DNA of 57,853 nucleotides from JACVRM01 sp036824245 (GCA_036824245.1 DAITAO010000009.1:1-57853); one strand, 5' to 3'; shown: positions 26,354 to 35,259, counted from the stretch's first letter. Notes: generated by a model not told the origin, from the letters alone. Numbers and translations: made by a program.

Positions 26354-27819
26354 GCGCTTTCCGCGGCGCGAGTCCTAGCCGGCGTACGCGCCGGCAACTC
26401 GCCCTCGTCACGCGCGGTGCGGTCGACCCATCCCAGTACGAGCCACGGGAGCAGAGCGACCGCGTAGTTGCCGCCGTTGAACCACTGCGTCGCCGTCACC
26501 GTCAGCGTCGCCAGCGCGATCAGTCCCAACGCGTCGCGCCTGCGCCGGGCGACCTCGTACGCTTTCCGAAAGCCGGCCACGAACAGGAACGCGTACGCCA
26601 GCACGCCCGGGATGCCCAGGGCGACCGCCATGTTCGAGGGGTCGGCCTCGGTCCCCCGGCCCTCGGCGTCGAACTTCTGGGCGCTGATCGTGATTGCACC
26701 CACGCCCACGCCGAGCGGCTCGTGGACGGCCCCGCGAAATCCGTCCCTGACAATCCGGTAGTGAACGAGAAGCGTCGAGCGCTCGGGGTCGAGGGGGTTG
26801 GCGAGGCCCTCGAGCTGGTGGTACAGGAGGCGATCCACCTTGCTTTCCCCGTAGACGGTCGGTGCAAGGCGTTGCGCGGCGAGCGGAACGAGCAGCACCG
26901 CGACCGCGCCGGCCACGATGCTCGGGCCGAGGGGCAGGCCGCGCCTCGCGACCGCCATGGCACCCAGCGCCACGGCCAGCGTGAAGATCACTCCCCGCGA
27001 CGATGCCAGCACCACCGCGGTGCCGAGCAGACCGAGCGCGGGAAGCGCGAAGATCGGCCGGCGCAGCCCGAACGCGACGCACGCAGCGAACGCCACCGCG
27101 ACGTAGGTCGCGTACTCACCTGCCGCGGAGAACGTCCCGAATGGTCGGATCACGCCGCCGACGTCGAGTGCCGCGTACCCGTAGTCGCGGATCCACGCCG
27201 AATCCCAGGATCGGAAGCCGGCGAGCGTCTGCGACAGTCCGTAGACGGCGGCCAGCACGCCGAGCGCCGCCACGACCTTGAAGACGGACTCCATCGTGCG
27301 GTCGTCGCCGAGACCGCGCCCGATCCAGAACCCGGCCATCGGCACGGCGACGAAGAGCAGCCCGGTCACGCCGGCGTACAGACTGTTCTGCAGCGGGTTG
27401 AACGCGCTGAGCACGATCAGCACGCCGAGCACTAGCACGAGGTTGGCAAGCCTCGTGCGGCGCTCGAACCCCCCACGCTCCCAGGCGGCGAGTAGTAGTA
27501 CGCCGACCGCGGCAGGGCCGACCGCGAGGAACGGGTCCAGCTCGCCTCGCACCGCGACGACTGACCCGAGGCGACGGATCAGACCAAGCGCCGCAAGCCA
27601 TAGGAGCAGCGCGAAGAGCAGCCGGCGGGGTGCGAAGAGGCCCAGTCCGACCAGCGCGAGCAGAGCTGCGCCGGCCATCACGATCCGGTTGCTGTTGGGA
27701 TCCCCGACCTGCTGCCCGGCGACGAGCGAGCCGAGCGTCAGCGCGAGTACGCCGGCAAGCAGCCGAAGCGGCTGTGGCAGCGAGAGCCGCGTTCCGATGG
27801 CGTGCGCGAGCGTCGTCAT
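26350..27819 (-). CDS. O-antigen ligase/polymerase-like membrane protein (Wzy)
   Basis: 489 residues with about 10-12 predicted membrane helices and a large external loop near residues 170-210. The loop after GVIRPFGTFSAAGEYATYVAVA fits the Wzy_C/O-antigen-ligase superfamily signature (usually PFGTFxNPNxFA), and VLASSRGVIFTLAVALGAM is the usual SRG helix. It should polymerise lipid-linked repeat units outside the membrane. The ATG overlaps the upstream GT4 stop (ATGA). A much longer open frame upstream of 27819 is a shadow of GT4. Confidence 0.85.
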   Translation of the reverse strand: MTTLAHAIGTRLSLPQPLRLLAGVLALTLGSLVAGQQVGDPNSNRIVMAGAALLALVGLGLFAPRRLLFALLLWLAALGLIRRLGSVVAVRGELDPFLAVGPAAVGVLLLAAWERGGFERRTRLANLVLVLGVLIVLSAFNPLQNSLYAGVTGLLFVAVPMAGFWIGRGLGDDRTMESVFKVVAALGVLAAVYGLSQTLAGFRSWDSAWIRDYGYAALDVGGVIRPFGTFSAAGEYATYVAVAFAACVAFGLRRPIFALPALGLLGTAVVLASSRGVIFTLAVALGAMAVARRGLPLGPSIVAGAVAVLLVPLAAQRLAPTVYGESKVDRLLYHQLEGLANPLDPERSTLLVHYRIVRDGFRGAVHEPLGVGVGAITISAQKFDAEGRGTEADPSNMAVALGIPGVLAYAFLFVAGFRKAYEVARRRRDALGLIALATLTVTATQWFNGGNYAVALLPWLVLGWVDRTARDEGELPARTPARTRAAESA

Positions 27820-29054
27820 CTCGACGTGGGTGGCAGAGGAGCGCCGAGCAGCTCGCCGTACAGCCGCAGGACAGATTCGGCGGAGTGGTGCCAGGAGAAG
27901 GATGCGGCGCGTCGCTGACCCGCCGATCCCATTCGCTCGCGGAGGTTCGCGTCGCCGGCGAGCGAAAGCAGAGCGTCTCCGACTGCCTTCGGCGTCGGTG
28001 CTACAAGGAGGCCGCCCTCGGCACCAATCGCATCGACGGCACCCCCAACCTGCGTCGCGACAATCGGTAGACCAGTCGCGGCGGCTTCGAGTGCGACGAG
28101 GGAGAACGTCTCGTACTCGGTCGGTAGGACGAACACGTCGGCGGCTTGGTAGAACCGCTGAGGATCCCGGCGATGGCCGAAGAAGTGAACGCTGTCGGCG
28201 ACTCCGTGCTGCGCAGCCACGTCGCGGAACCGATGCTCGTTGCCGCGGCCCACTACCCAGAGCGTCAGCGGGGCGCCCCCCTGTCGTGCGTGCGCGACGG
28301 CGGCGATCGCGATCCCGAGCCTCTTTCGATCCCAATCGCCCCCCACGAACAGCGCGACGACGTCGTCTCGTCCGACGCGCTCCGCCGAACGGACCGCCGT
28401 TCTGGTCGCGGCGTCCGGCCGGAACCGGTCCATATCCACGCCGTTGGGCGTGACCGCGACGCGAACGTCGGGATAGTGCTCGAGCAGGGCAGCCCTGCCT
28501 CCCTCCGAAACGGCCGCAAGCACCCGGAGCCGCTGAGGCCGGTACGTTCGGCGCTCGATCGCAACCGCGAGCAGTCGCACCAGGGACGTGTTGACGCGGC
28601 GGAATAGCGGCGCCTCCTTCGGCGCCAGATGCCCAGTCGCAACGACCCAGGCGGCCTGACACACGTGAACGGTCGCCAGGGAGACGTTGTTCGGAACGAT
28701 TGCGCCGGTCGTGTGCACGAGGTCGGCATTCGTCCGCAGCAACCGGAGTCCGGCTAGCGCATAGAAGATCAGAAACTTGAGCGCGAACGGACGGCGCGGC
28801 GCCGGCACGCGGTGCCAGCGAACTAGTGGCCGCAGAGGCTCGGCGAGCGTCGATGCAATCACCACGAAGTCGACCCGGGGCGATGCCCGCCGGATCAGCT
28901 CGGCAAGCGCCCGTTCCATGCCGCCGCCGTCGTGGATGTCGTGAGCAACGAGCGCTACGCGAGGGCGGGTCCGGCGGCCGTCCTTTCCTCGGCCTTCTTG
29001 AATCGAGTCGCCGGCACGAGGATCGAGCCCGCTGGTCTCAGTCGGCGGCCTCAT
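27816..29054 (-). CDS. Glycosyltransferase family 4
   Basis: 412 residues from an ATG; the first 30 residues are charged and the fold starts at RVALVAHDIHDGGGMERALAEL. Middle part: NNVSLATVHVCQAAW. Donor domain: VALFVGGDWDRKRLGIAIAAV and E-x7-E in PTEYETFSLVALEAAATGLPI. Probably the first glycosyltransferase of the operon, 14 bases after the chain-length/kinase gene. Confidence 0.88.
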   Translation of the reverse strand: MRPPTETSGLDPRAGDSIQEGRGKDGRRTRPRVALVAHDIHDGGGMERALAELIRRASPRVDFVVIASTLAEPLRPLVRWHRVPAPRRPFALKFLIFYALAGLRLLRTNADLVHTTGAIVPNNVSLATVHVCQAAWVVATGHLAPKEAPLFRRVNTSLVRLLAVAIERRTYRPQRLRVLAAVSEGGRAALLEHYPDVRVAVTPNGVDMDRFRPDAATRTAVRSAERVGRDDVVALFVGGDWDRKRLGIAIAAVAHARQGGAPLTLWVVGRGNEHRFRDVAAQHGVADSVHFFGHRRDPQRFYQAADVFVLPTEYETFSLVALEAAATGLPIVATQVGGAVDAIGAEGGLLVAPTPKAVGDALLSLAGDANLRERMGSAGQRRAASFSWHHSAESVLRLYGELLGAPLPPTSR

Positions 29055-29068
29055 GGCGCCGCGGCACG

Positions 29069-30685
29069 CTAGCCGACGCCCTCCTCGTCGGATTCTCCGT
29101 GCGGCGTGTCGGTCCCGGCGGGGCCGTAGTAGTAGGGGTAGTCCCGCGCATCCACGCCCACGAGGACGAAACCGAGCTTCGTCGCCGGTGTGCGCGCGAG
29201 CGCGCGCTGCAGCTCGCGCATGATCCCGTCGCGCATCCGCTCGAGTCGAACGATCACGATGAGCGCGTCCACCTTTGCGCTCAGGGCAGCGGCGTCACCC
29301 ATGCCGAGCAGAGGCGGGGCGTCGATGAAAACGCGCTGGGCGCGTCCACGCAGAGGCCCGAGCAGCTCGTCGACGAGGCCGCTCGCGAACAGCTCTCCAG
29401 CGTCCGCGGTCGGGCCCGCCGGCAGCACCTCGAGGCGTCCTTCGTGCGCCGGCCCGGACCCGTTGCCGCGACGCGGCCGGCGCGTCGATGGCGGCGACGC
29501 GACAGCGACGGTCTTCGTTCGGCCGACGAGCGGGACGGCGATAGGCGCCAGGGCCTGCTCCAGCTCGATCTCGCCGCGGGCCACGTCGGTGACACCTCGC
29601 CCGTTCACCCCGAAGAACGTGCCCTGAGCGGGGCGCCTGAGATCGAAATCGACGAGCGCGACGCCGTACCCGGCGCGAGCGGTGGCGATCGCGAGGTTGG
29701 CGGCGACGGTGGATTTGCCCTCGCCTCCGAGCGCGCTCGTGACCATGATGACCTGGTGCCCGGCGTCGCCGGCGGCGAGCTCGACGTTCGCGCGCAGGAC
29801 GCGGTAGGCCTCGGCCTCCGGACCGTGGGGGTCGACGAGCATCGCGAGCTCCCGGTTCTTCCGGCTTTTCCGGGACGATCGCGGCACCCGCGCGAGGAGC
29901 GGCAGGCCCAGGCGCTCGCCGATGTCATCGGCCGAGCGCGGCCGCGTGTCGAGCGCCTCGAGCAGGAAGGCAACTCCTATCCCGACGAGCAACGCCAGGC
30001 CGGCGGCGAGAACGGCGTCGCGAAGCGGTTGCGGCCCGATCTCACTGGCACGCCGGGCGCTCTGGACGAGCTGCGCGGGCTTGCCCTGCAAGATCAAGGC
30101 GTTCGTCAACTCCTCGTAGTCGGCGAGGAGATCGTCGTAGCGCTGCGAGTTCTTGCGTCCTGCCCGCCGCAACTCCCGCAGGCGCTGCGCTAACCGTTGG
30201 CGCTGATTCTGAATCCGCCCGGTCGTGAGTTCGGTCTGGTAACGCGTGAACTCGAGCGCGTACTGCGTGGCCAGCCTTCTGGCGAGCGCCGGATCGGGAT
30301 CCTCGACGTGGAACTCGAGCAGATCCGACTCGCCCACCGGTCCCACGCTCGATTCCGAGAGCAGGTCGTCTGCCGTGCGGGGAATCGGCTCGAGCGCCGC
30401 GATCGTTCGCTCAGCGACGGTGTACGAGCGCGCCAGTTCCGACTGCGTCGCGAGCGACCGTGCCGGGTCGCTCGAGCCGATGATGTCGAGATCGAGGTCG
30501 GCGAGGCCCTGGCTCGCCACGAAGACCCGCGCCGAAGCGGCGTAGACCGGCTCTTCGTCGCGTGAGAACCACAGCGTCGCGGCGGGCAGCACGACCAGAG
30601 GTACGAGGATCACCCAGGCACGCCGGCGCAGGACCGCAAGGTAGTCGCGCAAGCTGGACGCATCCCGCGTCCGTACGACCTCCAT
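29069..30685 (-). CDS. Chain-length determinant fused to tyrosine kinase (Wzz/BY-kinase, CapA-B-like)
   Basis: 538 residues from the ATG at 30685 (GGGACGGGGG upstream). A GTG at 30724 is an alternative: a TAAGAT box ends five bases before it, which would give a leaderless message. Order: membrane helix near residue 25 (VILVPLVVLPAATLWF), periplasmic-type Wzz helices, second helix near 240, then a kinase domain. The kinase has Walker A SALGGEGKSTVAANLA, Walker A' VALVDFDLRRP and Walker B RVFIDAPPLLG. The tail has a short tyrosine cluster (DYPYYYG), a likely autophosphorylation site. It controls polymer length by phosphorylation cycles and heads the 12-gene operon. Confidence 0.88.
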   Translation of the reverse strand: MEVVRTRDASSLRDYLAVLRRRAWVILVPLVVLPAATLWFSRDEEPVYAASARVFVASQGLADLDLDIIGSSDPARSLATQSELARSYTVAERTIAALEPIPRTADDLLSESSVGPVGESDLLEFHVEDPDPALARRLATQYALEFTRYQTELTTGRIQNQRQRLAQRLRELRRAGRKNSQRYDDLLADYEELTNALILQGKPAQLVQSARRASEIGPQPLRDAVLAAGLALLVGIGVAFLLEALDTRPRSADDIGERLGLPLLARVPRSSRKSRKNRELAMLVDPHGPEAEAYRVLRANVELAAGDAGHQVIMVTSALGGEGKSTVAANLAIATARAGYGVALVDFDLRRPAQGTFFGVNGRGVTDVARGEIELEQALAPIAVPLVGRTKTVAVASPPSTRRPRRGNGSGPAHEGRLEVLPAGPTADAGELFASGLVDELLGPLRGRAQRVFIDAPPLLGMGDAAALSAKVDALIVIVRLERMRDGIMRELQRALARTPATKLGFVLVGVDARDYPYYYGPAGTDTPHGESDEEGVG

Positions 30686-30754
30686 CTCGCTATTGCCCCC
30701 GTCCCGAAAAGTGCCGTCCGACACTTCTCATCTTAGAGCAGTCCAGGCCGGGAA

Positions 30755-30791
30755 AACGCCGAAGGCCGGCTTGCTGCCGGCCTTCGGCGTT
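30755..30791 (-). terminator. Rho-independent terminator after the M36 protease gene
   Basis: A perfect 16-base-pair inverted repeat (30755-30770 with 30776-30791) around a 5-base loop, core GAAGGCCGGC/GCCGGCCTTC. On the minus strand it is followed by TTTTCC. It lies 24 bases after the protease stop and separates that gene from the polysaccharide operon. Confidence 0.88.
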
Positions 30792-30814
30792 ACTGCCTGA
30801 ACCAGACGGTTCCC

Positions 30815-33800
30815 CTACGGGATCACAACCGTCGCCGCCACCGCGGTCGGCGCCGATGTCGTGAGCGCGCCGCCGAACGTGGCGGTGTTCTTCACGACCG
30901 TTCCGGGTTTTGCGTCCGGATGGATCCTGGCCGTGAGCGTGACCTTGTCCTTAACGCCGGCCCCGACGGAGCCGAGGTTCCAGACAACCGCGCGGTTCGC
31001 CGCGTCGTACGTCCCGCCGTTCGAGGCCGAGACGAACTCCAGGTTGCCCGGGAGCCTGTCGACGATGCCGGCAGCTTCCGACGCCGCCGAGCCGACATTT
31101 GCGTACGAGATGGTGTAGGTGACCTGCTGGCCGGCCTTCGCCGTGGCGGGACCGAGCTTGGTCAGCGCCACCACGGGGTCGGCGGCGTTCACGACGCCGG
31201 AGTCGCTCGCGAACACCTGCAGCTCGGAGATCCGCACCTCGTTGTTGCGAGGCAGGAGCAGTGTCGGAACACCGCCGAGCTCGAGCGGGAACAGCTTCGG
31301 ATCGCCCGCCCGGCAGTCGGTCTCGTTGAGCGGATCGCTGTCCTGGTCAGTCGTGACCGGGTTGCCCGGATCCTGGAACCTCGGGTTGCCCGTGCACTGG
31401 TTGTCGACGACCTCGATCCGGATGTGCGTCGCGACCGTGTCCGGTACGTCGAACTCACGCAGGATGAGTTCGGGCACGACCGGCCTGGGCACCTCGCCCG
31501 GGAAGGCGTCGGGAGCGCTGGTGAAGATCGGCGATCCGAACGCGCCCGGAGTCGAGCACGGAAGGAGCAGGGTATCGACGCACGCGTAGATCTTGAACGC
31601 GCGCAGCGGGACGAAGCGGGGGTTCCCGAAGATCATCGCGCTGACCTGCACGCGTGTGACGTTGATCGGGTCGGCGCCGGCCAGGTCGACCGTCACCTGC
31701 TTCCCGGCCACCAGGTTGCCGAGCGAGCTCGTGGGATTCGGGACGATGACCGCGGTGTTCGTGGCTTCCGTATCGTCGATGAGGAAGTCACAGTTGTCCG
31801 CAGGCGTCGGACCGGGCGGCGGCGGGAAGGTCAGGCAGTCGCTGCCCGGCGCGATGCTCGCGCCCGTCATTACCGCGGAGCTCGGGGCCGGGTGCCTCGA
31901 GGCCCAGTTCCTCGCCATCACGAACGTGTACGTCCCCGTGGCTCCGTACGGCCAGGAGACCGACGCCCGCACGTGACCGTAGCCGGGTGCGTGGGCGAAG
32001 AGCTCGTAGTCGCCGCCACGGAAGTTGGCCGTGTCGTCGAGGTTGTCATCGCCCGGGCCGGCGTCGTTGCCGGTCGAGGGGTCGGTGTCGGCGATCGGCG
32101 AGGTGCGGGCCTCGTAGTCGCCCACGTAGATGCGGGCCCCTCCGATCGGATTGCCGGTGTCGGCATCCACTGCCTGGAACGTGATCTGCGCCGGCGGGCT
32201 CGCCGGCGACTCGAAGTCGGGCTTCGGGTTCGAGTCGTCGTTCGAGGCGCTATTGTCGCTCGACGCGTTCACGCCGAAGCCCTTGTGTGCGAATGCCTCC
32301 CACAGCGGCTGCGTGTGCACACCACCGGTGCGCAGCAGGTCGCCGCCGATGTAGGCGTTCCGCATGTCGATCATGCTCGGCGCCGTCGTGCCGACGAGGA
32401 GCATCCCGTCGAACAGGATCTGGATCCAGCGCCGGTTACCAGGGCAGTGGTCCCACGTGTCCTTGCCCTCGGCGCACTTGCGCTGAAGCGCCGCGTCACT
32501 CGCCGAGATGCCGAAGACCGTCTCGGTCCACTCGATCAGGTCGCGGCGGATCTCGAAGTTCGTCGCCGACCAGATCTCGCCGTCAGCGTGCACCTGCGGG
32601 CCCGTGTTGTCGTAGCCCATGTTGCTGAAGTTCTGCACCATCTTGTCGAGCGGGTAGTTGCGGATCCCACGCTCGATGCTGCCCGTGGCGTAGGCACCCA
32701 TCGCGAACGGGTTCTGACCCGGGGGCGCGAACCCGAACTCGTTGATGTACTCGACTGCGAACAGGTCGCCGAAGGACTCGCCCATCGCGCCGGCGTGATG
32801 GCCGCCGCGAGTACTGCCCTTGGCCACCATGCGGTTCTCGATGCCGTGCCCGTACTCGTGGCCGATCACGTACATGTCGTAGTCACCGTCCACGCACGGC
32901 GCGTAGAACGCGCCGGCCAGCGGCTGCCAGAGGTACATGTTCGTGACCCCTGGAGTCCCGTCCGGAGTCGGCACCCAGTTGGCGTTGTCGCGGTTCGCCA
33001 CAGGCGCGCCCGGCGGGACGTAGATGCCGGCGCCCGCCTGGGCATCGCCGAGCACGTTGTCGAGCTCCAGGCCCTGACCGCTCAGATTCTCGAACTGGTA
33101 GTTCCAGTGCTCCTCGGTGAAGCCGAGGAAGTAGGACCAGTCGTGCATGCGGTTGTGCATGGCGAACAGGTTCACCACCGCCGCGTCGATGTCGTTGCGG
33201 TTCGGGAAGTCGCCCGGCGTGACCACCGGCACGCCCGCTGACTCGGCGACCGGCGGGCAGTCCGACACCTCCCACGCGTTCTCGAAGGTGAAGTTGGCCG
33301 GTGTGAGACCGCCTCCGGGCGTGTAGTCCCGAGACTGGCTGACCGGACGGTAGTGCGTACCCCCAGGCGTGAGCGTGGATGAGAACCACGCTTCGGCGCT
33401 GTTGGCGTTGTTGCCGATCGTCGTGAACGTGGAGCCACCCGGTGGGAGGACGTCCCACGGCACACGTGACGCGAGGTTCTCGACCTCGTAGTCGCTGCAG
33501 CCGGGGTTCGGGACGTAGCCCGGCGCCGGGCCCTCCTTGTCCCAGCACCACACCTTGCGAGTATCCGCGTCCGGGATGCCCCACGGGTCGCCGAGGATCG
33601 TCGGCAGCTCTCCGCTGGCCGGGAAGACACTCCAGCGCGCCACGAAGGGCGAGATGGGCGTGGCGGGCCCCCCGACGGGATTGAAGAAGATCTGGCCGGT
33701 GTACGTGTTCACCGGCGGAATCCAGTCGATGCCGTCCTCGAAGTCGCAGACCTGAACTTCGTAGACGCCCGCCGGAACGAGTCCCGGTGGGTCGTAGACG

Positions 33801-34870
33801 GCCACCTCGGGGCTGAACAGCAGATCCTGCGAGAAGACGATGACGTCGTCCTTCTTGATGTGGAAGGTGACGTCGTGATCCGGAATGGGCACGTCCGCCG
33901 TGACCTGGACGACGATCGCGTCCGGCTCCTCGCCGGGGTCGATGTCCCACGGGCCCTTGTCGACGTCGCACGGCGCCGGCCCGGTGCTGTCGGTGGGCGG
34001 AATCGAGCCGGTGAAGGCGTCCGCCGGAGGATGCGAATGCTCGACGGTGTTCTTGCGGAGGAGCACCGCGCCGCTCACCGCATCGATGTAGTGCGCAAAG
34101 GCCGTGGTGAGACCGGCCTGGTTGTTGAGGATCATTGTCTCGAACACGGGCCTGACGCCGTTCTGCGGTGTCGGCAGGGCGACGAGCCGCACCTGCTGCG
34201 GATGCGAGAAGCCCTTGACGTTGAAGTACTCCCAGCCGCGGCGGACCTTCGTCGCGCGGACGTCGGCGAACGACACGGCAAGGCCGACGTTGGCGGCCGC
34301 CGCAAGCCACGCGGCCTTTGAAGTAAGTACGGGCTGGGCGGCCAGGCCGCTGTCGCCGGTCGCCGAAGAGGAGGCGAACGCGACTTTCCAGCCGGCGGCG
34401 GGCGACCCCTTCACGCCCACCGAGATCATTCCGTCCTCGGCGGCTTTGAGCCCGCCGAACGTCTGACGGAAGATGACCGAATGGCCGTCACTGTCCCCGA
34501 GACGGCTGTCGTTGATGACCTCGAGCCCCGAGAGCGAGCCGAGCCGGAAGAGCGCTTTGTTCGCGTTCAGCCAGTTGCGCGCGGCCTCGACCGCGCTCGT
34601 CCCGGCGACGCCTGTGGCGAGGAACTCTTTTCCGGTGCGCACCATCGTCGAGGGCGTGCCGAACCGGTTCCAGGTCGCTATTGCTCCCATGCCCTTCACG
34701 GTGTTCAGCTGGGCAGCGGTGGGAGCGATGCTCCCTGTCCGCTTGTCGAGGTCCGGGAAGACCTCCTGGTACCCGCTGGCGCCGAACGCGCCGGCGGGCG
34801 CGCTTAGCGCCACGATCGTGAGGGCGGCTACCACGAAGGCGAGTCCACCCCTCGTCCACGTACTCCTCAT
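30815..34870 (-). CDS. Secreted M36 (fungalysin-type) metallopeptidase with C-terminal DUF11-like domain
   Basis: 1351 residues, far longer than typical M36 enzymes. Signal peptide at 1-28 (AFVVAALTIVALSAPAGA). An FTP-like propeptide covers about 30-290. An extra beta domain sits near 300-420. The zinc site is HEYGH at 671-675 with the third ligand E698 in GAMGESFGD. After the catalytic domain come a carboxypeptidase-regulatory-like stretch (VDADTGNPIGGARIYVGDYEA) and a DUF11 repeat near 1230-1351 (AKAGQQVTYTISYANVG). The ATG at 34870 has GGAGGGGACAAAGAG before it; the frame open to 35125 was rejected. Two ACC-N7-GTGGTG motifs lie upstream. Confidence 0.9.
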   Translation of the reverse strand: MRSTWTRGGLAFVVAALTIVALSAPAGAFGASGYQEVFPDLDKRTGSIAPTAAQLNTVKGMGAIATWNRFGTPSTMVRTGKEFLATGVAGTSAVEAARNWLNANKALFRLGSLSGLEVINDSRLGDSDGHSVIFRQTFGGLKAAEDGMISVGVKGSPAAGWKVAFASSSATGDSGLAAQPVLTSKAAWLAAAANVGLAVSFADVRATKVRRGWEYFNVKGFSHPQQVRLVALPTPQNGVRPVFETMILNNQAGLTTAFAHYIDAVSGAVLLRKNTVEHSHPPADAFTGSIPPTDSTGPAPCDVDKGPWDIDPGEEPDAIVVQVTADVPIPDHDVTFHIKKDDVIVFSQDLLFSPEVAVYDPPGLVPAGVYEVQVCDFEDGIDWIPPVNTYTGQIFFNPVGGPATPISPFVARWSVFPASGELPTILGDPWGIPDADTRKVWCWDKEGPAPGYVPNPGCSDYEVENLASRVPWDVLPPGGSTFTTIGNNANSAEAWFSSTLTPGGTHYRPVSQSRDYTPGGGLTPANFTFENAWEVSDCPPVAESAGVPVVTPGDFPNRNDIDAAVVNLFAMHNRMHDWSYFLGFTEEHWNYQFENLSGQGLELDNVLGDAQAGAGIYVPPGAPVANRDNANWVPTPDGTPGVTNMYLWQPLAGAFYAPCVDGDYDMYVIGHEYGHGIENRMVAKGSTRGGHHAGAMGESFGDLFAVEYINEFGFAPPGQNPFAMGAYATGSIERGIRNYPLDKMVQNFSNMGYDNTGPQVHADGEIWSATNFEIRRDLIEWTETVFGISASDAALQRKCAEGKDTWDHCPGNRRWIQILFDGMLLVGTTAPSMIDMRNAYIGGDLLRTGGVHTQPLWEAFAHKGFGVNASSDNSASNDDSNPKPDFESPASPPAQITFQAVDADTGNPIGGARIYVGDYEARTSPIADTDPSTGNDAGPGDDNLDDTANFRGGDYELFAHAPGYGHVRASVSWPYGATGTYTFVMARNWASRHPAPSSAVMTGASIAPGSDCLTFPPPPGPTPADNCDFLIDDTEATNTAVIVPNPTSSLGNLVAGKQVTVDLAGADPINVTRVQVSAMIFGNPRFVPLRAFKIYACVDTLLLPCSTPGAFGSPIFTSAPDAFPGEVPRPVVPELILREFDVPDTVATHIRIEVVDNQCTGNPRFQDPGNPVTTDQDSDPLNETDCRAGDPKLFPLELGGVPTLLLPRNNEVRISELQVFASDSGVVNAADPVVALTKLGPATAKAGQQVTYTISYANVGSAASEAAGIVDRLPGNLEFVSASNGGTYDAANRAVVWNLGSVGAGVKDKVTLTARIHPDAKPGTVVKNTATFGGALTTSAPTAVAATVVIP

Positions 34871-34946
34871 CTCTTTGTCCCCTCCTCGGGAATCCGCAGG
34901 ATCAGCGCCACTCGAGAGCGGGCTCGCCCAGTAGGGCAATTTCCAA

Positions 34947-34962
34947 CACCACGCAAAGTGGT
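34947..34962 (-). promoter_or_regulatory. Dyad motif ACC-N7-GTGGTG, proximal copy before the M36 gene
   Basis: Minus-strand ACC (34962-34960), seven bases, then GTGGTG (34952-34947). This copy is a near-perfect palindrome, ACCAC-TTTGC-GTGGT, which best shows the dyad nature of the motif. It lies 77 bases before the protease ATG, between the promoter copy at 34975-35004 and the ribosome site, so it could be a downstream operator. Confidence 0.4.
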
Positions 34963-34974
34963 TCACGAGCCGGG

Positions 34975-35004
34975 ACTCTACTGCACCACTAATCGGGGTG
35001 TCAA
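34975..35004 (-). promoter_or_regulatory. Promoter with ACC-N7-GTGGTG motif before the M36 gene
   Basis: TTGACA at 35004-34999 and TAGAGT at 34980-34975 (spacing 18) form a good promoter pair on the minus strand. The spacer holds ACCC-N5-AGTGGTG (34999-34984), overlapping the end of the -35 box. It would give a leader of roughly 100 bases to the M36 ATG. Confidence 0.5.
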
Positions 35005-35080
35005 GAGAGAACAGTCTGCGCAAACCTGTAGAAAGCCGCCTATTCAGGCCACTTGTGCCTTGCTGGCGGGCAGCAAAATG

Positions 35081-35113
35081 CACGGAAGGCCGGCAAGCTG
35101 CCGGCCTTCCGTG
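35081..35113 (-). terminator. Rho-independent terminator, possibly bidirectional
   Basis: A perfect 14-base-pair inverted repeat (35081-35094 with 35100-35113), loop AAGCT, core GAAGGCCGGC/GCCGGCCTTC as in the hairpin at 30755. TTTT follows on the plus strand, and CATTTTG follows on the minus strand. It would end the short transcript from the promoter at 35198-35224 before the M36 promoter. Confidence 0.75.
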
Positions 35114-35121
35114 TTTTCTCC

Positions 35122-35196
35122 TCACGCGCCGTGCGACGCGTGGTGGACGAGGAGACTCTCGCGCGCTATGTGAGGGCGGCGCGGCACCAACGCCAC
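35122..35196 (-). other. Candidate small transcript or 24-residue leaderless ORF
   Basis: Between a strong promoter (TTGACA at 35224) and a terminator (35113-35081) lies a unit of only about 110 bases. It could be a small RNA. It also contains a short reading frame starting GTG GCG TTG GTG at 35196, ending TGA at 35124-35122, coding for a 24-residue His/Arg-rich peptide (MALVPRRPHIARESLLVHH at its start). The GTG would lie at or near the predicted transcript start, a leaderless layout. I recognise no homolog. The promoter and terminator evidence is stronger than the peptide evidence. Confidence 0.3.
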
Positions 35197-35197
35197 C

Positions 35198-35224
35198 GTA
35201 TTACACCACTAGCAAGGGTGTCAA
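35198..35224 (-). promoter_or_regulatory. Promoter with ACC-N7-GTGGTG motif before a short unit
   Basis: TTGACA at 35224-35219 with TAATAC at 35203-35198 (spacing 15) or TACGGT at 35200-35195 (spacing 18). The spacer contains ACACC-N9-GGTGT, a good dyad, in the shared form ACCC-N5-AGTGGTG (35219-35204). It reads into the short unit ending at the 35081-35113 hairpin. Confidence 0.5.
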
Positions 35225-35259
35225 GGTCATGCGGCGTGCTGACAGCGTGCCCCTACATA

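Noticed and set aside
26350..28662. A 770-codon version of the polymerase gene
   Set aside because: The first 280 codons are out-of-frame GT4 sequence. The ATG at 27819 overlaps the GT4 stop in the usual ATGA form.
30920..33241. A 773-codon plus-strand open frame
   Set aside because: It lies antisense to the M36 protease gene, whose zinc motif and signal peptide are clear. The plus-strand product is Arg/Val/Asp-rich with no domain, typical of shadows in GC-rich DNA.
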